Of a stretch of DNA of 64,000 bases, positions 16,351 through 26,035 are shown piece by piece; within the stretch, counting starts at the first letter, position 1; every line of letters begins with the position of its first letter. The position numbers and the translations under genes were made by a program. The notes beneath the pieces are model-generated. The model saw nothing but the letters and a program-made list of their open reading frames with translations, had not been told where the DNA came from and made no database searches. Source of the stretch: an uncultured Bacillota bacterium (GTDB taxonomy: Bacteria > Bacillota_I > Bacilli_A > RFN20 > CAG-631); the NCBI GenBank assembly GCA_902491575.1, contig CABUID010000002.1:1-64000 (forward strand), given 5' to 3'.

Positions 16351-17419
16351 AAACATCAATCAATTAAATTTATCTTTGGATAATCCCTTAACCATTTTAT
16401 ATGGAGAAAATGGACAGGGAAAAACAAATATTATGGAAAGTATTTATTTATTATCCAATGCAAGTTCCTTTAGAACCTCTTATTATCGAGAAATGATTCA
16501 AAATAATATGGATGAAGCAATTATTACAGGTGAAATTGATTTTTTGAAAAAAAGAGACCATTTAAAAATGATTTTAAAAAAAAGTGGGAAAACAGCTTTT
16601 ATTAATGACGTATTGATTCAAAAGGTCAGCGATTATATTGGAAAGTTTAATGTCATTTGCTTTTCACCTGAAGATGTGTCTTTATTTAAAGATTCTCCTA
16701 GTGTTCGTAGACATTTTCTAGACAAAGAATTATCTTCTTTATTTCCGGTATACATTAAGCAATTAATAATATTTAAAAGTGTTTTAGAAGAAAGAAACAT
16801 ATTATTAAAAGGAAATATAGATTTAAATTTATTAGAGGTCATTGATGATAAATTAATTGAATCTTCTTATGATATTTATAAAAGAAGAAAATGGTTAATT
16901 AGCAAGATAGAAGAATTTGCAACGAAAATTTATAAAAAATTAACAAATGAAGCACAACAAATAAAAATTGTATATCAAACATTTTTAGATGAGTATCATC
17001 AAGATAATTACTTAGCCAAAGGAAAAGAAATTTATAAGAAAACTTTATCTAAAGATAAAGAAAAATATTATACCACGGTAGGTATACATAAAGATGATTT
17101 TAAAGTTTATTTGAATGAAATGGAAATTGATATGTATGCTTCTCAAGGGCAACAACGTTTAATTTCATTAAGTATGAAGTTAGCAGTGGCTGAAATTATA
17201 AGTAAGGCAATTAAAAGAGAACCTTTAATATTGCTAGATGATGCTTTTAGTGAAATTGATACTTTTAAAAAAGAAAAATTATTGGAATATGTATTAAAAA
17301 AAGAACAAGTATTAATTACTTGTACAGATTATAAAAATTTAATACATCAAAAACAATATAACAAAATAACTTTACTTCATGTTAAAGAAGGAAAAATAGC
17401 AGAAAGGAGTACTATTTAA
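16316..17419 (+). CDS. recF: DNA replication and repair protein RecF
   Basis: ABC-type ATPase that helps load RecA at gaps. Walker A GENGQGKTNIME (residues about 31-42), signature SQGQQRLISLSMKLA, Walker B PLILLDDAFSEID. Length 367 residues. The start ATG lies inside yaaA with AAGG just upstream; the N-terminus LTKISLVNFRNI matches other RecF proteins. The gyrB ATG follows directly after the stop. Confidence 0.96.
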   Translation: MLLTKISLVNFRNINQLNLSLDNPLTILYGENGQGKTNIMESIYLLSNASSFRTSYYREMIQNNMDEAIITGEIDFLKKRDHLKMILKKSGKTAFINDVLIQKVSDYIGKFNVICFSPEDVSLFKDSPSVRRHFLDKELSSLFPVYIKQLIIFKSVLEERNILLKGNIDLNLLEVIDDKLIESSYDIYKRRKWLISKIEEFATKIYKKLTNEAQQIKIVYQTFLDEYHQDNYLAKGKEIYKKTLSKDKEKYYTTVGIHKDDFKVYLNEMEIDMYASQGQQRLISLSMKLAVAEIISKAIKREPLILLDDAFSEIDTFKKEKLLEYVLKKEQVLITCTDYKNLIHQKQYNKITLLHVKEGKIAERSTI

Positions 17420-19408
17420 ATGGAAGAGAAAGAAGAATTAAAAACGAATGGTCATTATAATGAAAGTGATATTCAAGTTTTAGAAGGATTAGAAGCAGTA
17501 AGAAAAAGACCAGGAATGTATATTGGAACGACTTCCAGTTCTGGATTACATCATTTAGTATGGGAAATCATTGATAATGCAATTGATGAGGCTTTAGCAG
17601 GATATGGTAAAGAAATTAATCTTTCAATTTTACCAAATAATATCATTGAAGTTATTGATCATGGACGTGGTATTCCTGTCGGTATTCATCCTAAAACCAA
17701 AGTGTCTACAGTTCAAACAATTTATACCGTATTGCATGCTGGTGGAAAATTTGGAGGAGAAGGTGGCTATAAAGTCTCTGGTGGTCTTCATGGTGTTGGT
17801 GCCTCTGTTGTCAACGCTCTTTCTGAATGGTTAGAAGTTTGGGTAAAAAGAGAAGGCAAAGTTCATTATATGAAGTTTGAAAAGGGAGGACATCCAGTAG
17901 CACCATTATCCATTATTGATACTTGTGATTTGTTGGATACAGGAACAATTGTTCGTTTTAAAGCCGATCCAACTGTATTTGAAGAAACACAGGTATTCGA
18001 CTACAATATTTTGAAAGAAAGAATGAGAGAACTGGCATTTTTAAACGAAGGAATAAAGATGACAGTGACAGATTGCAGAGAATTAAAAGAAGATGGTCAA
18101 CCACTTGAGCACGATGAATTTTTGTATGAGATAGGACTAGAAGAATTTATTAAATATATGAATGCAAATCGTACAGCGATTCATCCAACCATTATTCATT
18201 TGAAACAAAAATGTGACAATATAGAAATACATGGAAAACTGGATACAATGTGGTTAGAATGTGTTATTCAGTATAATGAGGGATACCAGTCAAATGTTTA
18301 TTCATTTTGTAATAATATTAATACACATGATGGTGGAACGCATGAAGAAGGATTCCGTTTGGCTTTAGGAAGAGTTTTAAGAAAATATATCTCTGAAAAT
18401 AAATTGGATAAAGATATAAAAGAGGGAGAAGAAGGATTTACTCAATCGGATTTTGAAGAAGGAATGACAGCTATTATTTCAATAAAACATCCTGACCCTC
18501 AATATGAAGGACAAACCAAAGGTAGACTTGGAAATTTTGAAGTTAGAAAAGTGGCGAGTGATGTTTTTGGAGAACAATTACAAAGATTTTTACTTGAACA
18601 TCCAGATGAAGCAAAAAAAATTGTAGAAAAAGCAATTTTAGCTCGTAGTGCTCGCTTAGCTGCAAAAAGAGCTAGAGAAACAGTAAGAAGAAAAGGCGCT
18701 TTAGAATTTTCGACACTTCCTGGAAAATTGGCTGATTGTTCTTCTAAAGATGCTTCACTTTGTGAAATGTTTATTGTCGAAGGAGATTCCGCAGGAGGTA
18801 GTGCTAAACAAGGCCGTGTTCGTGAATATCAAGCAATATTGCCTTTAAGAGGTAAAATTTTAAATGTAGAAAAAGCAAATCCACATCGAGTATTTGAAAA
18901 CGCTGAAATTGGAACGATAATCACTGCTTTAGGTACAGGCATTCATGATGAATTTAATATTGAAAAATTACGATATCATAAAGTGATTATCATGACCGAT
19001 GCAGATGTAGATGGTTCACATATTCAAGTTTTATTATTAACTTTCTTTTATCGTTTCATGCCTGAATTAATTAAGCAAGGACATGTTTTTATAGCTAAAC
19101 CACCTCTATATAAAATTCAGTGGGGTAAAAATGTAGAATATGCTTATAATGATTTAGAACTAGAACAAATTCGTAAGAAAGTCGTAGGAAAGCCTAGCAT
19201 TCAGCGTTATAAAGGTTTAGGAGAAATGGATTATTCTCAACTTGGTGAAACCACTATGGATCCAAAGAGTCGAACATTAATTCAAGTTTCTTTAGATGAC
19301 GCGATAGAAGCAGATAGAGTTTTTGATATGTTAATGGGAGATAAAGTAGAACCTCGTAGAAATTATATTTTAGAAAATGCGAAGTTTGTTGAAAATCTTG
19401 ATGTTTAG
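17420..19408 (+). CDS. gyrB: DNA gyrase subunit B
   Basis: ATPase subunit of gyrase. GHKL motifs EIIDNAIDEALAG, DHGRGIPVGIHP and GGLHGVGASVVNALS; TOPRIM acidic motifs EGDSAGGSAKQGR and DADVDGSHI; C-terminal QRYKGLGEM. Length 662 residues, normal. Starts without gap after recF with AGGAG inside the recF end, and precedes gyrA by 14 bases. Confidence 0.98.
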   Translation: MEEKEELKTNGHYNESDIQVLEGLEAVRKRPGMYIGTTSSSGLHHLVWEIIDNAIDEALAGYGKEINLSILPNNIIEVIDHGRGIPVGIHPKTKVSTVQTIYTVLHAGGKFGGEGGYKVSGGLHGVGASVVNALSEWLEVWVKREGKVHYMKFEKGGHPVAPLSIIDTCDLLDTGTIVRFKADPTVFEETQVFDYNILKERMRELAFLNEGIKMTVTDCRELKEDGQPLEHDEFLYEIGLEEFIKYMNANRTAIHPTIIHLKQKCDNIEIHGKLDTMWLECVIQYNEGYQSNVYSFCNNINTHDGGTHEEGFRLALGRVLRKYISENKLDKDIKEGEEGFTQSDFEEGMTAIISIKHPDPQYEGQTKGRLGNFEVRKVASDVFGEQLQRFLLEHPDEAKKIVEKAILARSARLAAKRARETVRRKGALEFSTLPGKLADCSSKDASLCEMFIVEGDSAGGSAKQGRVREYQAILPLRGKILNVEKANPHRVFENAEIGTIITALGTGIHDEFNIEKLRYHKVIIMTDADVDGSHIQVLLLTFFYRFMPELIKQGHVFIAKPPLYKIQWGKNVEYAYNDLELEQIRKKVVGKPSIQRYKGLGEMDYSQLGETTMDPKSRTLIQVSLDDAIEADRVFDMLMGDKVEPRRNYILENAKFVENLDV

Positions 19409-19422
19409 GAGGTTGACAAAAA

Positions 19423-21984
19423 ATGAATGATAAGGAAAAATTAAATGAATTTATTGAAGCAGAAAAAGCTGAAGATAATCGTAGCAATATTGAAGTAGCC
19501 AACCTTTCTGAAAAAGTAAAAAAATCCTTTTTAGAATATGCGATGTCTGTTATTGTTGCAAGAGCTATTCCTGATGTTAAAGATGGTATGAAGCCTGTTC
19601 ATAGAAGAATTTTATTTGGTATGAGTGAGGCTGGAATCTATTCGACAACTCCACATAAAAAATCTGCACGTATAGTGGGTGACGTAATGGGTAAATATCA
19701 CCCTCATGGCGACTCTTCTATTTATGAAGCAATGGTGCGTTTGGCACAAAGATTTTCAACGCGTTATCCTTTAGTGGATGGTCATGGTAACTTTGGCTCT
19801 ATTGATGGTGATGGAGCTGCAGCTATGCGTTATACAGAAGCGCGTATGTCTAAAATTGCTATGGAAATGGTAAGAGATATCCATAAAGATACGGTTGACT
19901 TTATTCCAAATTATGATGGTGAAGATGAAGAACCAGTGGCTTTACCTTCTCGTTTTCCTAATGTTTTAGTAAATGGTGCAACTGGAATTGCAGTTGGTAT
20001 GGCAACGAATATTCCTCCACACAATTTAGGAGAAACCATTGATGCTACTTTAGCAGTTTATGAAAATCCAGATATAACGATTCATGAATTAATGTCTATT
20101 ATTCCTGGACCAGATTTTCCTACAGGAGCCTTTATTATGGGTAAATCTGGTATTGCTAAAGCTTATGAAACAGGTCAGGGCTCAATTGTTATTCGTTCAA
20201 AAGCGGAAATTGATACAAAAACTTTAGCTAATGGAAAATCTAGAATCATCGTCACTGAAATTCCATATGGAGTAAATAAAGCAACCATGATTGAAAGAAT
20301 GGGTGAATTAGCTCGTGATAAAGTGATAGATGGATTAACAGATATTCGTGATGAATCCTCAGGCGAAGATATTCGTGTTGTCATCGAACTTCGAAAAGAT
20401 GTTGTCCCCGAAGTTATTTTAAATCAATTATATAAATTAACTTCTTTACAAATTTCCTATGGTATAAATAATCTTGTTTTAGTAAATGGAGAGCCTAAAG
20501 TTTTAGGCATCAAACCATTATTGCAATATTATATGGAGCATCAATTTGAAGTGGTTACTAGAAGAATTCGCTTTGATTTAGCCAAAGATGAAGAAAGAGC
20601 TCATATATTAGAAGGCCTAGTAAAAGCATTATTGAATATTGATGAGGTTGTTGCTATTATCAAACAAGCAAAAAATAATGATGATTCTGTTATACAATTA
20701 TCAGAAAAATTAGGTTTATCTGAAAAACAAGCCAAAGCAGTTTTGGCGATGACTTTATCTAAATTAAATTCATTAGAGACAGAAAAAATTGAAAACGAAT
20801 ACAAAGAATTACAAATAGAAATTGATTCCTTTAAAAAGATTTTAGCTGATAAAAACGAAATTTATCAAATTATTAAAGATGAAATGCTTGAAATTAAAGC
20901 AAAATATGCTGATGCTAGAAGATCACAAATTATTGGTGGAGAGTTTAATATTGATGATGAAGATTTAATTCCACAAGAAGATATTATAGTAACTTTAACG
21001 GTAAATGGTTATATTAAGCGCGTTCCTATCGATACTTATCGAACACAAAAACGCGGTGGAAAAGGAATGCGTGGAATGTCAACGAATGACGATGATGTTG
21101 TAGATAAAATTATTATGGCCAATACACATGAAGATGTTTTATTCTTTACAAATTATGGAAAAGTATATCGAATAAGAGGACATCAAATTCCCGAGTATTC
21201 CCGTACTTCCAAGGGTATTCCAGCCATTAACTTATTAAAAATGGATTCACAAGAAAAAGTCCGTTCGATTATCTCTATAAACAATAAATCAGAACAATTA
21301 ACGGATGAGCATAGTTTAGTTTTTGTTACCAAACAAGGTATAACGAAAAGAGTATATTTATCGGAATTTATACGAATTAATCAAAACGGTAAACTGGCTA
21401 TTAGTTTAAAAGAAAATGATGAATTAATAGATGTTAAACTTACAGACGGAAATGCTGAAATATTTATTGCTTCATCAAATGGAAAAGTGGTAAGATTTAA
21501 TGAGCAAGAAGTTCGTTGTATGGGTAGAACAGCTACTGGAGTTCGTGGAATTAATGTCAATAAGGGCGAAGTCGTAGGAGTAGCCACATCCTTAGAAGGA
21601 AAATATATCTTAGTTATTTCAGAATTTGGCTATGGTAAAAAATCAAAGATGGAAGACTATCGTTTAACAAAACGTGGAGGACAAGGTGTATTAACAATCA
21701 AAACTTCTGATAAAAACGGAAATTTAGCAAAAATAGTCGCTGTAAATGGTGATGAAGATATCTTAGTTGTAACGAATTTAGGTATGATTATTCGAACATC
21801 TTTAAAAGAAGTGAATGTTGCTGGAAGAAATACTTTAGGTGTTCGTATCATTAAGTTATCAAATAATCAAAAAGTTTCTTCTTTATGTGTCACAGATTCA
21901 TATGATGAAGAAGGAATAGACGTAAAAGAAGAAGATAGTCAACTTAATGAAGTTAACGAAGATATTCAACCTTCAGATGATTAA
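19423..21984 (+). CDS. gyrA: DNA gyrase subunit A
   Basis: DNA cleavage subunit. The catalytic tyrosine lies in AAAMRYTEARMSK, and the quinolone-resistance region reads GKYHPHGDSSIYEAMVR. The C-terminal six-bladed wrap domain starts with the GyrA box QKRGGKG, which separates gyrase from topoisomerase IV. Acidic tail at the end. Length 853 residues. Confidence 0.98.
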   Translation: MNDKEKLNEFIEAEKAEDNRSNIEVANLSEKVKKSFLEYAMSVIVARAIPDVKDGMKPVHRRILFGMSEAGIYSTTPHKKSARIVGDVMGKYHPHGDSSIYEAMVRLAQRFSTRYPLVDGHGNFGSIDGDGAAAMRYTEARMSKIAMEMVRDIHKDTVDFIPNYDGEDEEPVALPSRFPNVLVNGATGIAVGMATNIPPHNLGETIDATLAVYENPDITIHELMSIIPGPDFPTGAFIMGKSGIAKAYETGQGSIVIRSKAEIDTKTLANGKSRIIVTEIPYGVNKATMIERMGELARDKVIDGLTDIRDESSGEDIRVVIELRKDVVPEVILNQLYKLTSLQISYGINNLVLVNGEPKVLGIKPLLQYYMEHQFEVVTRRIRFDLAKDEERAHILEGLVKALLNIDEVVAIIKQAKNNDDSVIQLSEKLGLSEKQAKAVLAMTLSKLNSLETEKIENEYKELQIEIDSFKKILADKNEIYQIIKDEMLEIKAKYADARRSQIIGGEFNIDDEDLIPQEDIIVTLTVNGYIKRVPIDTYRTQKRGGKGMRGMSTNDDDVVDKIIMANTHEDVLFFTNYGKVYRIRGHQIPEYSRTSKGIPAINLLKMDSQEKVRSIISINNKSEQLTDEHSLVFVTKQGITKRVYLSEFIRINQNGKLAISLKENDELIDVKLTDGNAEIFIASSNGKVVRFNEQEVRCMGRTATGVRGINVNKGEVVGVATSLEGKYILVISEFGYGKKSKMEDYRLTKRGGQGVLTIKTSDKNGNLAKIVAVNGDEDILVVTNLGMIIRTSLKEVNVAGRNTLGVRIIKLSNNQKVSSLCVTDSYDEEGIDVKEEDSQLNEVNEDIQPSDD

Positions 21985-22016
21985 AATGAAAACAGAAAGA
22001 AATCGAGGATATTATA

Positions 22017-23309
22017 ATGATTGATATTGCTATCTTAAGAGCTAATCCTGATGCAGTAAAAGAAAATATGAAGAAAAAATTTCAACATTCTAAACTTCAT
22101 ATTGTCGATGAAGTATTAAATGTGGACAAGGAATGTAGAGAGTTTGTTACGAGAGGCAGTGAACTACGTGGCCGAAAAAATGAATTAAGTAAACAAATTG
22201 GTATTTTCTTTAAAAATAAAGAAATTGAAAAAGCAAATTCTACCAAAGAAGAAATTGCTCAAATTGATAATGAATTAAAAGAATTAGAAATAAAAGAAAA
22301 TGATTTGATAAAGCAAAGAACAGCTTTAATGATGAAAATTCCTAATTTTATTGATCCAGAAGTTCCTATTGGTGAAAATGATTCCCATAATGTAGAACTT
22401 CAAAAAATAGGTGAGCCTGCATTAAAACCTTTTGATATTCCTTATCATACTGAAATTATGGAAAAATTTAATGGAATTGATATTGATGCAGCGCGTCGGG
22501 TAGCAGGTAATGGCTTCTATTATCTTACAGGCGATATTGCTCGTTTACATTCTGCTGTTTTAACTTATGCTCGTGATTTTATGATTGATAGAGGTTTTAC
22601 TTATGTATTACCACCTTTCATGATTAGAAGTAATGTTGTAACAGGAGTTATGTCTTTTGAAGAAATGGATGCCATGATGTATAAAATAGAAGGAGAAGAT
22701 TTGTATTTAATCGGAACTTCTGAACATTCTATGATTGGTCGATTTATTGATCAAATGATAGATGAAAAAAATTTACCTTATGTATTAACATCTTACTCAC
22801 CATGTTTTAGAAAAGAAAAAGGCGCTCATGGCATTGAAGAAAGAGGCGTTTATCGTATTCATCAATTTGAAAAACAAGAAATGATTGTCGTTTGTAAGCC
22901 TGAAGAATCTAGAGATTGGTTTGTTAAATTATATACCAATACAGTAGACTTATTCCGCTCTTTAGATATTCCTGTAAGAACTTTAGAATGTTGCTCAGGA
23001 GATTTAGCAGATTTAAAATGTCGTTCTATCGATGTAGAGGCATGGTCACCTCGTCAGCAAAAATATTTTGAAGTAGGTTCTTGTTCTAATTTAACAGATG
23101 CGCAAGCAAGAAGATTAAGTATACGAGTAAAAGGACAAAACGGAAGTAAATATTTACCACATACTTTAAATAATACAGTTGTTGCTTCTCCACGTATGCT
23201 AATTGCTTTACTTGAAAATAATTTAAATGAAGATGGTAGTGTAAACATTCCAAAAGTTTTGCAACCTTATATGGGCGGTAAAACGAAACTCGTTCCAAAT
23301 CAAAAATAA
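22017..23309 (+). CDS. serS: Seryl-tRNA synthetase
   Basis: Class II synthetase charging tRNA-Ser. N-terminal tRNA-binding coiled coil (residues about 30-105), then the class II core with YSPCFRKEKGAHG (motif 2), RIHQFEKQEM, and motif 3 near NNTVVASPRMLIALLEN. The strand usually reading EISSCSN is EVGSCSN here, and residues around ECCSGDLADLKCRS differ slightly from typical enzymes. Length 430 residues. It follows gyrA with a short gap, as in the B. subtilis origin region. Confidence 0.95.
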   Translation: MIDIAILRANPDAVKENMKKKFQHSKLHIVDEVLNVDKECREFVTRGSELRGRKNELSKQIGIFFKNKEIEKANSTKEEIAQIDNELKELEIKENDLIKQRTALMMKIPNFIDPEVPIGENDSHNVELQKIGEPALKPFDIPYHTEIMEKFNGIDIDAARRVAGNGFYYLTGDIARLHSAVLTYARDFMIDRGFTYVLPPFMIRSNVVTGVMSFEEMDAMMYKIEGEDLYLIGTSEHSMIGRFIDQMIDEKNLPYVLTSYSPCFRKEKGAHGIEERGVYRIHQFEKQEMIVVCKPEESRDWFVKLYTNTVDLFRSLDIPVRTLECCSGDLADLKCRSIDVEAWSPRQQKYFEVGSCSNLTDAQARRLSIRVKGQNGSKYLPHTLNNTVVASPRMLIALLENNLNEDGSVNIPKVLQPYMGGKTKLVPNQK

Positions 23310-23315
23310 AAGGAT

Positions 23316-23340
23316 AAGTGCACTAATCATTAGTGCACTT
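23316..23340 (+). repeat. Perfect 11-bp hairpin between serS and dus
   Basis: AAGTGCACTAA and TTAGTGCACTT flank a TCA loop. The following bases (TAATCATATT) are not a good U tract, so termination would be weak. The hairpin separates AAAAGGAT from the dus ATG. Confidence 0.75.
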
Positions 23341-23350
23341 TAATCATATT

Positions 23351-24316
23351 ATGGCATATAAAATTAAAGATATAGAAATAAAAAGTAAAGTTGTTTTAGC
23401 ACCTATGGCAGGCGTAACAAATATAGCCTATCGGAAAATGTGTAAAAAGTTTAATGCTGGAATGGTTACTACGGAGATGATTTCAGATAAGGGAATTTTT
23501 TATAACGATAAGAAAACAAAAGAATTAGCCAAAATTGATGCATGTGAACATCCTGTTGCTATTCAAATTTTTGGTGGTTCAGTCGATACTTTATTAAACG
23601 CAGCATTGTGGGTTGATCAACAAACAGAAGCAGATATCATCGATATAAATATGGGCTGTCCTGTACCTAAAGTTTTAAAAAGTAACGCTGGAAGTCAGTA
23701 TCTTTTAGATGTTAATAGAATTTATGAGACGATTAAAACGATTACTTCTCATGTTAAAAAACCTGTTACTGTCAAAATTCGAATTGGTTGGGATCACCAG
23801 TCCATTAATGCTATCGAAGTAAGTGAGGCAATTATTTGTGCTGGTGCCAGTGCTTTAACTATACATGGTAGAACAAAAAGTGACTTATATTCTGGTAAAG
23901 TAAATTATGAAATTATACGGCAAATCAAAGAAAGATATTTAGATTTTCCTATTATCGCTAATGGTGATATTTGTAGCCCTAAAGATGCAAAAACGGTTCT
24001 AGATTATACAAAATGCGACGCCGTTATGGTGGGCAGAGCTTCTTATGGTAATCCCTTTATTTTTCAGCAAATTCATCATTATTTGGAAACAGGAGAACTG
24101 CTTGAAGACATGAAATTGTCCGATAAAATCGAAATATTAAAAGAATATGCGTCCGATTTAATACATTATAAGGGTGAAATCACTGCAATGAAAGAATTAA
24201 GAGGACAAGCTGGTTGGTTTATAAAAGGTTGTGAAAATGGTGCAAAAATTCGTAATGAATTATCTTCAATTCATACTCAACAAGAATTATTGGATATTTT
24301 AGCAAAGGTAATTTAA
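23351..24316 (+). CDS. dus: tRNA-dihydrouridine synthase
   Basis: FMN-dependent enzyme reducing uridines in tRNA. APMAGVTNIAYRKM is the family start, NMGCPVPKVLKSNAGS carries the catalytic Cys, HGRTKSDLYSG and ANGDICSPKDA bind the flavin and substrate. With the ATG at 23351 the protein has 321 residues. There is no ribosome binding site next to this ATG: the nearest AAAGG is upstream of a perfect hairpin whose formation would bring it closer. An in-frame GTG at 23333 lies inside the hairpin and is less likely. Confidence 0.93.
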   Translation: MAYKIKDIEIKSKVVLAPMAGVTNIAYRKMCKKFNAGMVTTEMISDKGIFYNDKKTKELAKIDACEHPVAIQIFGGSVDTLLNAALWVDQQTEADIIDINMGCPVPKVLKSNAGSQYLLDVNRIYETIKTITSHVKKPVTVKIRIGWDHQSINAIEVSEAIICAGASALTIHGRTKSDLYSGKVNYEIIRQIKERYLDFPIIANGDICSPKDAKTVLDYTKCDAVMVGRASYGNPFIFQQIHHYLETGELLEDMKLSDKIEILKEYASDLIHYKGEITAMKELRGQAGWFIKGCENGAKIRNELSSIHTQQELLDILAKVI

Positions 24317-24333
24317 GTATTTCAAAAAACAAG

Positions 24334-24358
24334 AAAAAGGATTTTTTATCCTTTTTTT
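24334..24358 (+). terminator. Terminator after dus
   Basis: AAAAAGGAT and ATCCTTTTT pair around a T-rich loop, with further T residues. Confidence 0.8.
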
Positions 24359-24429
24359 GTTTGTGCCAAATTAAACAAAAAATAAACAATTTTCAGTTAA
24401 ATATTTTTATTTTGCAATTAATACTATGT

Positions 24430-24443
24430 ATTAAGCGCTTTCA
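24430..24443 (+). promoter_or_regulatory. Candidate CcpA operator (cre)
   Basis: ATTAAGCGCTTTCA agrees with the TGNAARCGNTTNCA consensus at 12 of 14 positions and lies within the promoter core, just upstream of the -10, so CcpA binding would repress the glycan operon. Confidence 0.7.
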
Positions 24444-24445
24444 TA

Positions 24446-24454
24446 TGTTATAAT
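24446..24454 (+). promoter_or_regulatory. Extended -10 promoter of the glycan-uptake operon
   Basis: TGT-TATAAT is a perfect extended -10 (hexamer 24449-24454). No good -35 is seen, which fits a promoter relying on the TG extension. Confidence 0.75.
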
Positions 24455-24503
24455 AAAATCGCAATTAAAAATCAATATTTTTAATCAAATTGGAGGCTTA
24501 TTC

Positions 24504-26009
24504 ATGAAGAAAAAAAATTACTTAGTTCTTTGCACTTTTCTTTCTATTACTCTTCTAGCATGTAATCAAAATCCAAGTACGACTGATTCAAGCCTTGAAT
24601 CCGCAGATTATTCGGATGTCAATTCTTCAGAAAGTAGTTTAAGTGAAGTAAATTCAAGTAGTGTGAGTGATGATGATATTTATGAAGTAGATGATACTTT
24701 TGATTTTGAAGTTCACGGATTTAAAAAGCCTTCTGTTGAAAGTATGGGTGTTTTATCTTCATATAGTCCAACGACTTTTGAAGTTTCTACTTATAAAACG
24801 ACAAAACAAACCTTAAGTGAAGGAGTAGAAATGGTCAAGGTAGAATATACTTTAAACGGAGGTTCTATTATCCGACCTTATTGTATTGTGGTAGATTTAA
24901 AGCAAGCAAATATTGTGGCTGGTAGTTATAACAATACAACAAGTACGACAGAATATACTAAAAAATCTGTGCCTTTCAATCAAGCTATTGCATGGAGCAA
25001 AGATAATCCGACGAAAAAATTTTTAGCCGTTACTAATGCAGACTTTTTTGGCTGGGGGGATACGATTCCTTGTGTGAATGCATTTGTGAAAGATGGTGTT
25101 GTATTGAAAGCATCTCATAATTATGATTACAATGATGTTCCTACATCAAAACCGATGTTATTTGGGGTGAGTAGTGAAGGCGCTAGAATAGCTCCTATGA
25201 CAAATTATGAAGACTATGACTCGAATTTATCTTCAAAATTAAGTAAAACAGCTTTATCAATTTTTAGTCAATCTGGAACTTTACAAGGAATTTACTCTTA
25301 TGGTTCAGATACAGCTTTGATTAATAGTGGTTATAGTATTATTACAACGACGAGTAAAAAATCGATTCCTGCAGGAAACAAAGTGTATCTTTTTAAAAAG
25401 ATACAATACGAAAAATGTAAAGAAAAAGAAATTAGAGCTTGTATTGTAGAGGATGTTACTGGAGTTACATCCGTAAAAATAGAAAATGAAAAATATGGTT
25501 ATTTAGTCATTGGCTCACAAACGGAAGATACTTTACAAGTAGGTGATTATATAGCTACTGCTAGAGATACTGTTATTAGTGCAGATGGAATGTGGAATTA
25601 TTATGATACAATTTTAGGATGCAGACATTCATTAATCGAAAATGGTGTTTTACCAGAAACTTTATATCAAGAAGATTCCAATGGTGCCAAATCTAGAGTG
25701 CCTCGAACGGCCGTTGGCATTATGAGTGATGGTAAAGTAGTTATTGTTTCAGTAGAAGATTTACATTACAATGCATCTTTAAGAGAAGAAAATCCAAATT
25801 GTACGGGACTATCGTTAGTACAACTTGCAGATTTTATGCGTTACTTTGGTTGCTATGATGCAGCAAACTTTGATGGAGGAGGATCGTCTCAACTAGTAAC
25901 TAATATTAATGGTTCTTATGTTGTACAAACCAAATCATCTGACACAGGTTCATCTTTACCTGAAAGTACACGAAGTGTTTTAAATTCGATTATTGTTACA
26001 ACGAAATAA
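24504..26009 (+). CDS. Lipoprotein with phosphodiester glycosidase (NAGPA) domain
   Basis: Predicted secreted lipoprotein (lipobox LLAC, Cys20) with a Ser/Asp-rich linker (residues about 25-70). The rest is a NAGPA-type domain. That family removes sugar caps from phosphodiester-linked glycans. Supporting motifs are TNADFFGWGD, RTAVGIMSDGKVVIVSVED and the near-C-terminal NFDGGGSSQLV. Length 501 residues; GGAGG precedes the ATG. As first gene of a sugar-transport operon it may trim an extracellular glycan, wall polymer or exopolysaccharide before uptake. The family call is good; the substrate is unknown. Confidence 0.8.
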   Translation: MKKKNYLVLCTFLSITLLACNQNPSTTDSSLESADYSDVNSSESSLSEVNSSSVSDDDIYEVDDTFDFEVHGFKKPSVESMGVLSSYSPTTFEVSTYKTTKQTLSEGVEMVKVEYTLNGGSIIRPYCIVVDLKQANIVAGSYNNTTSTTEYTKKSVPFNQAIAWSKDNPTKKFLAVTNADFFGWGDTIPCVNAFVKDGVVLKASHNYDYNDVPTSKPMLFGVSSEGARIAPMTNYEDYDSNLSSKLSKTALSIFSQSGTLQGIYSYGSDTALINSGYSIITTTSKKSIPAGNKVYLFKKIQYEKCKEKEIRACIVEDVTGVTSVKIENEKYGYLVIGSQTEDTLQVGDYIATARDTVISADGMWNYYDTILGCRHSLIENGVLPETLYQEDSNGAKSRVPRTAVGIMSDGKVVIVSVEDLHYNASLREENPNCTGLSLVQLADFMRYFGCYDAANFDGGGSSQLVTNINGSYVVQTKSSDTGSSLPESTRSVLNSIIVTTK

Positions 26010-26035
26010 TAAAAGTTTTATAAAGGAGGCTTTTT

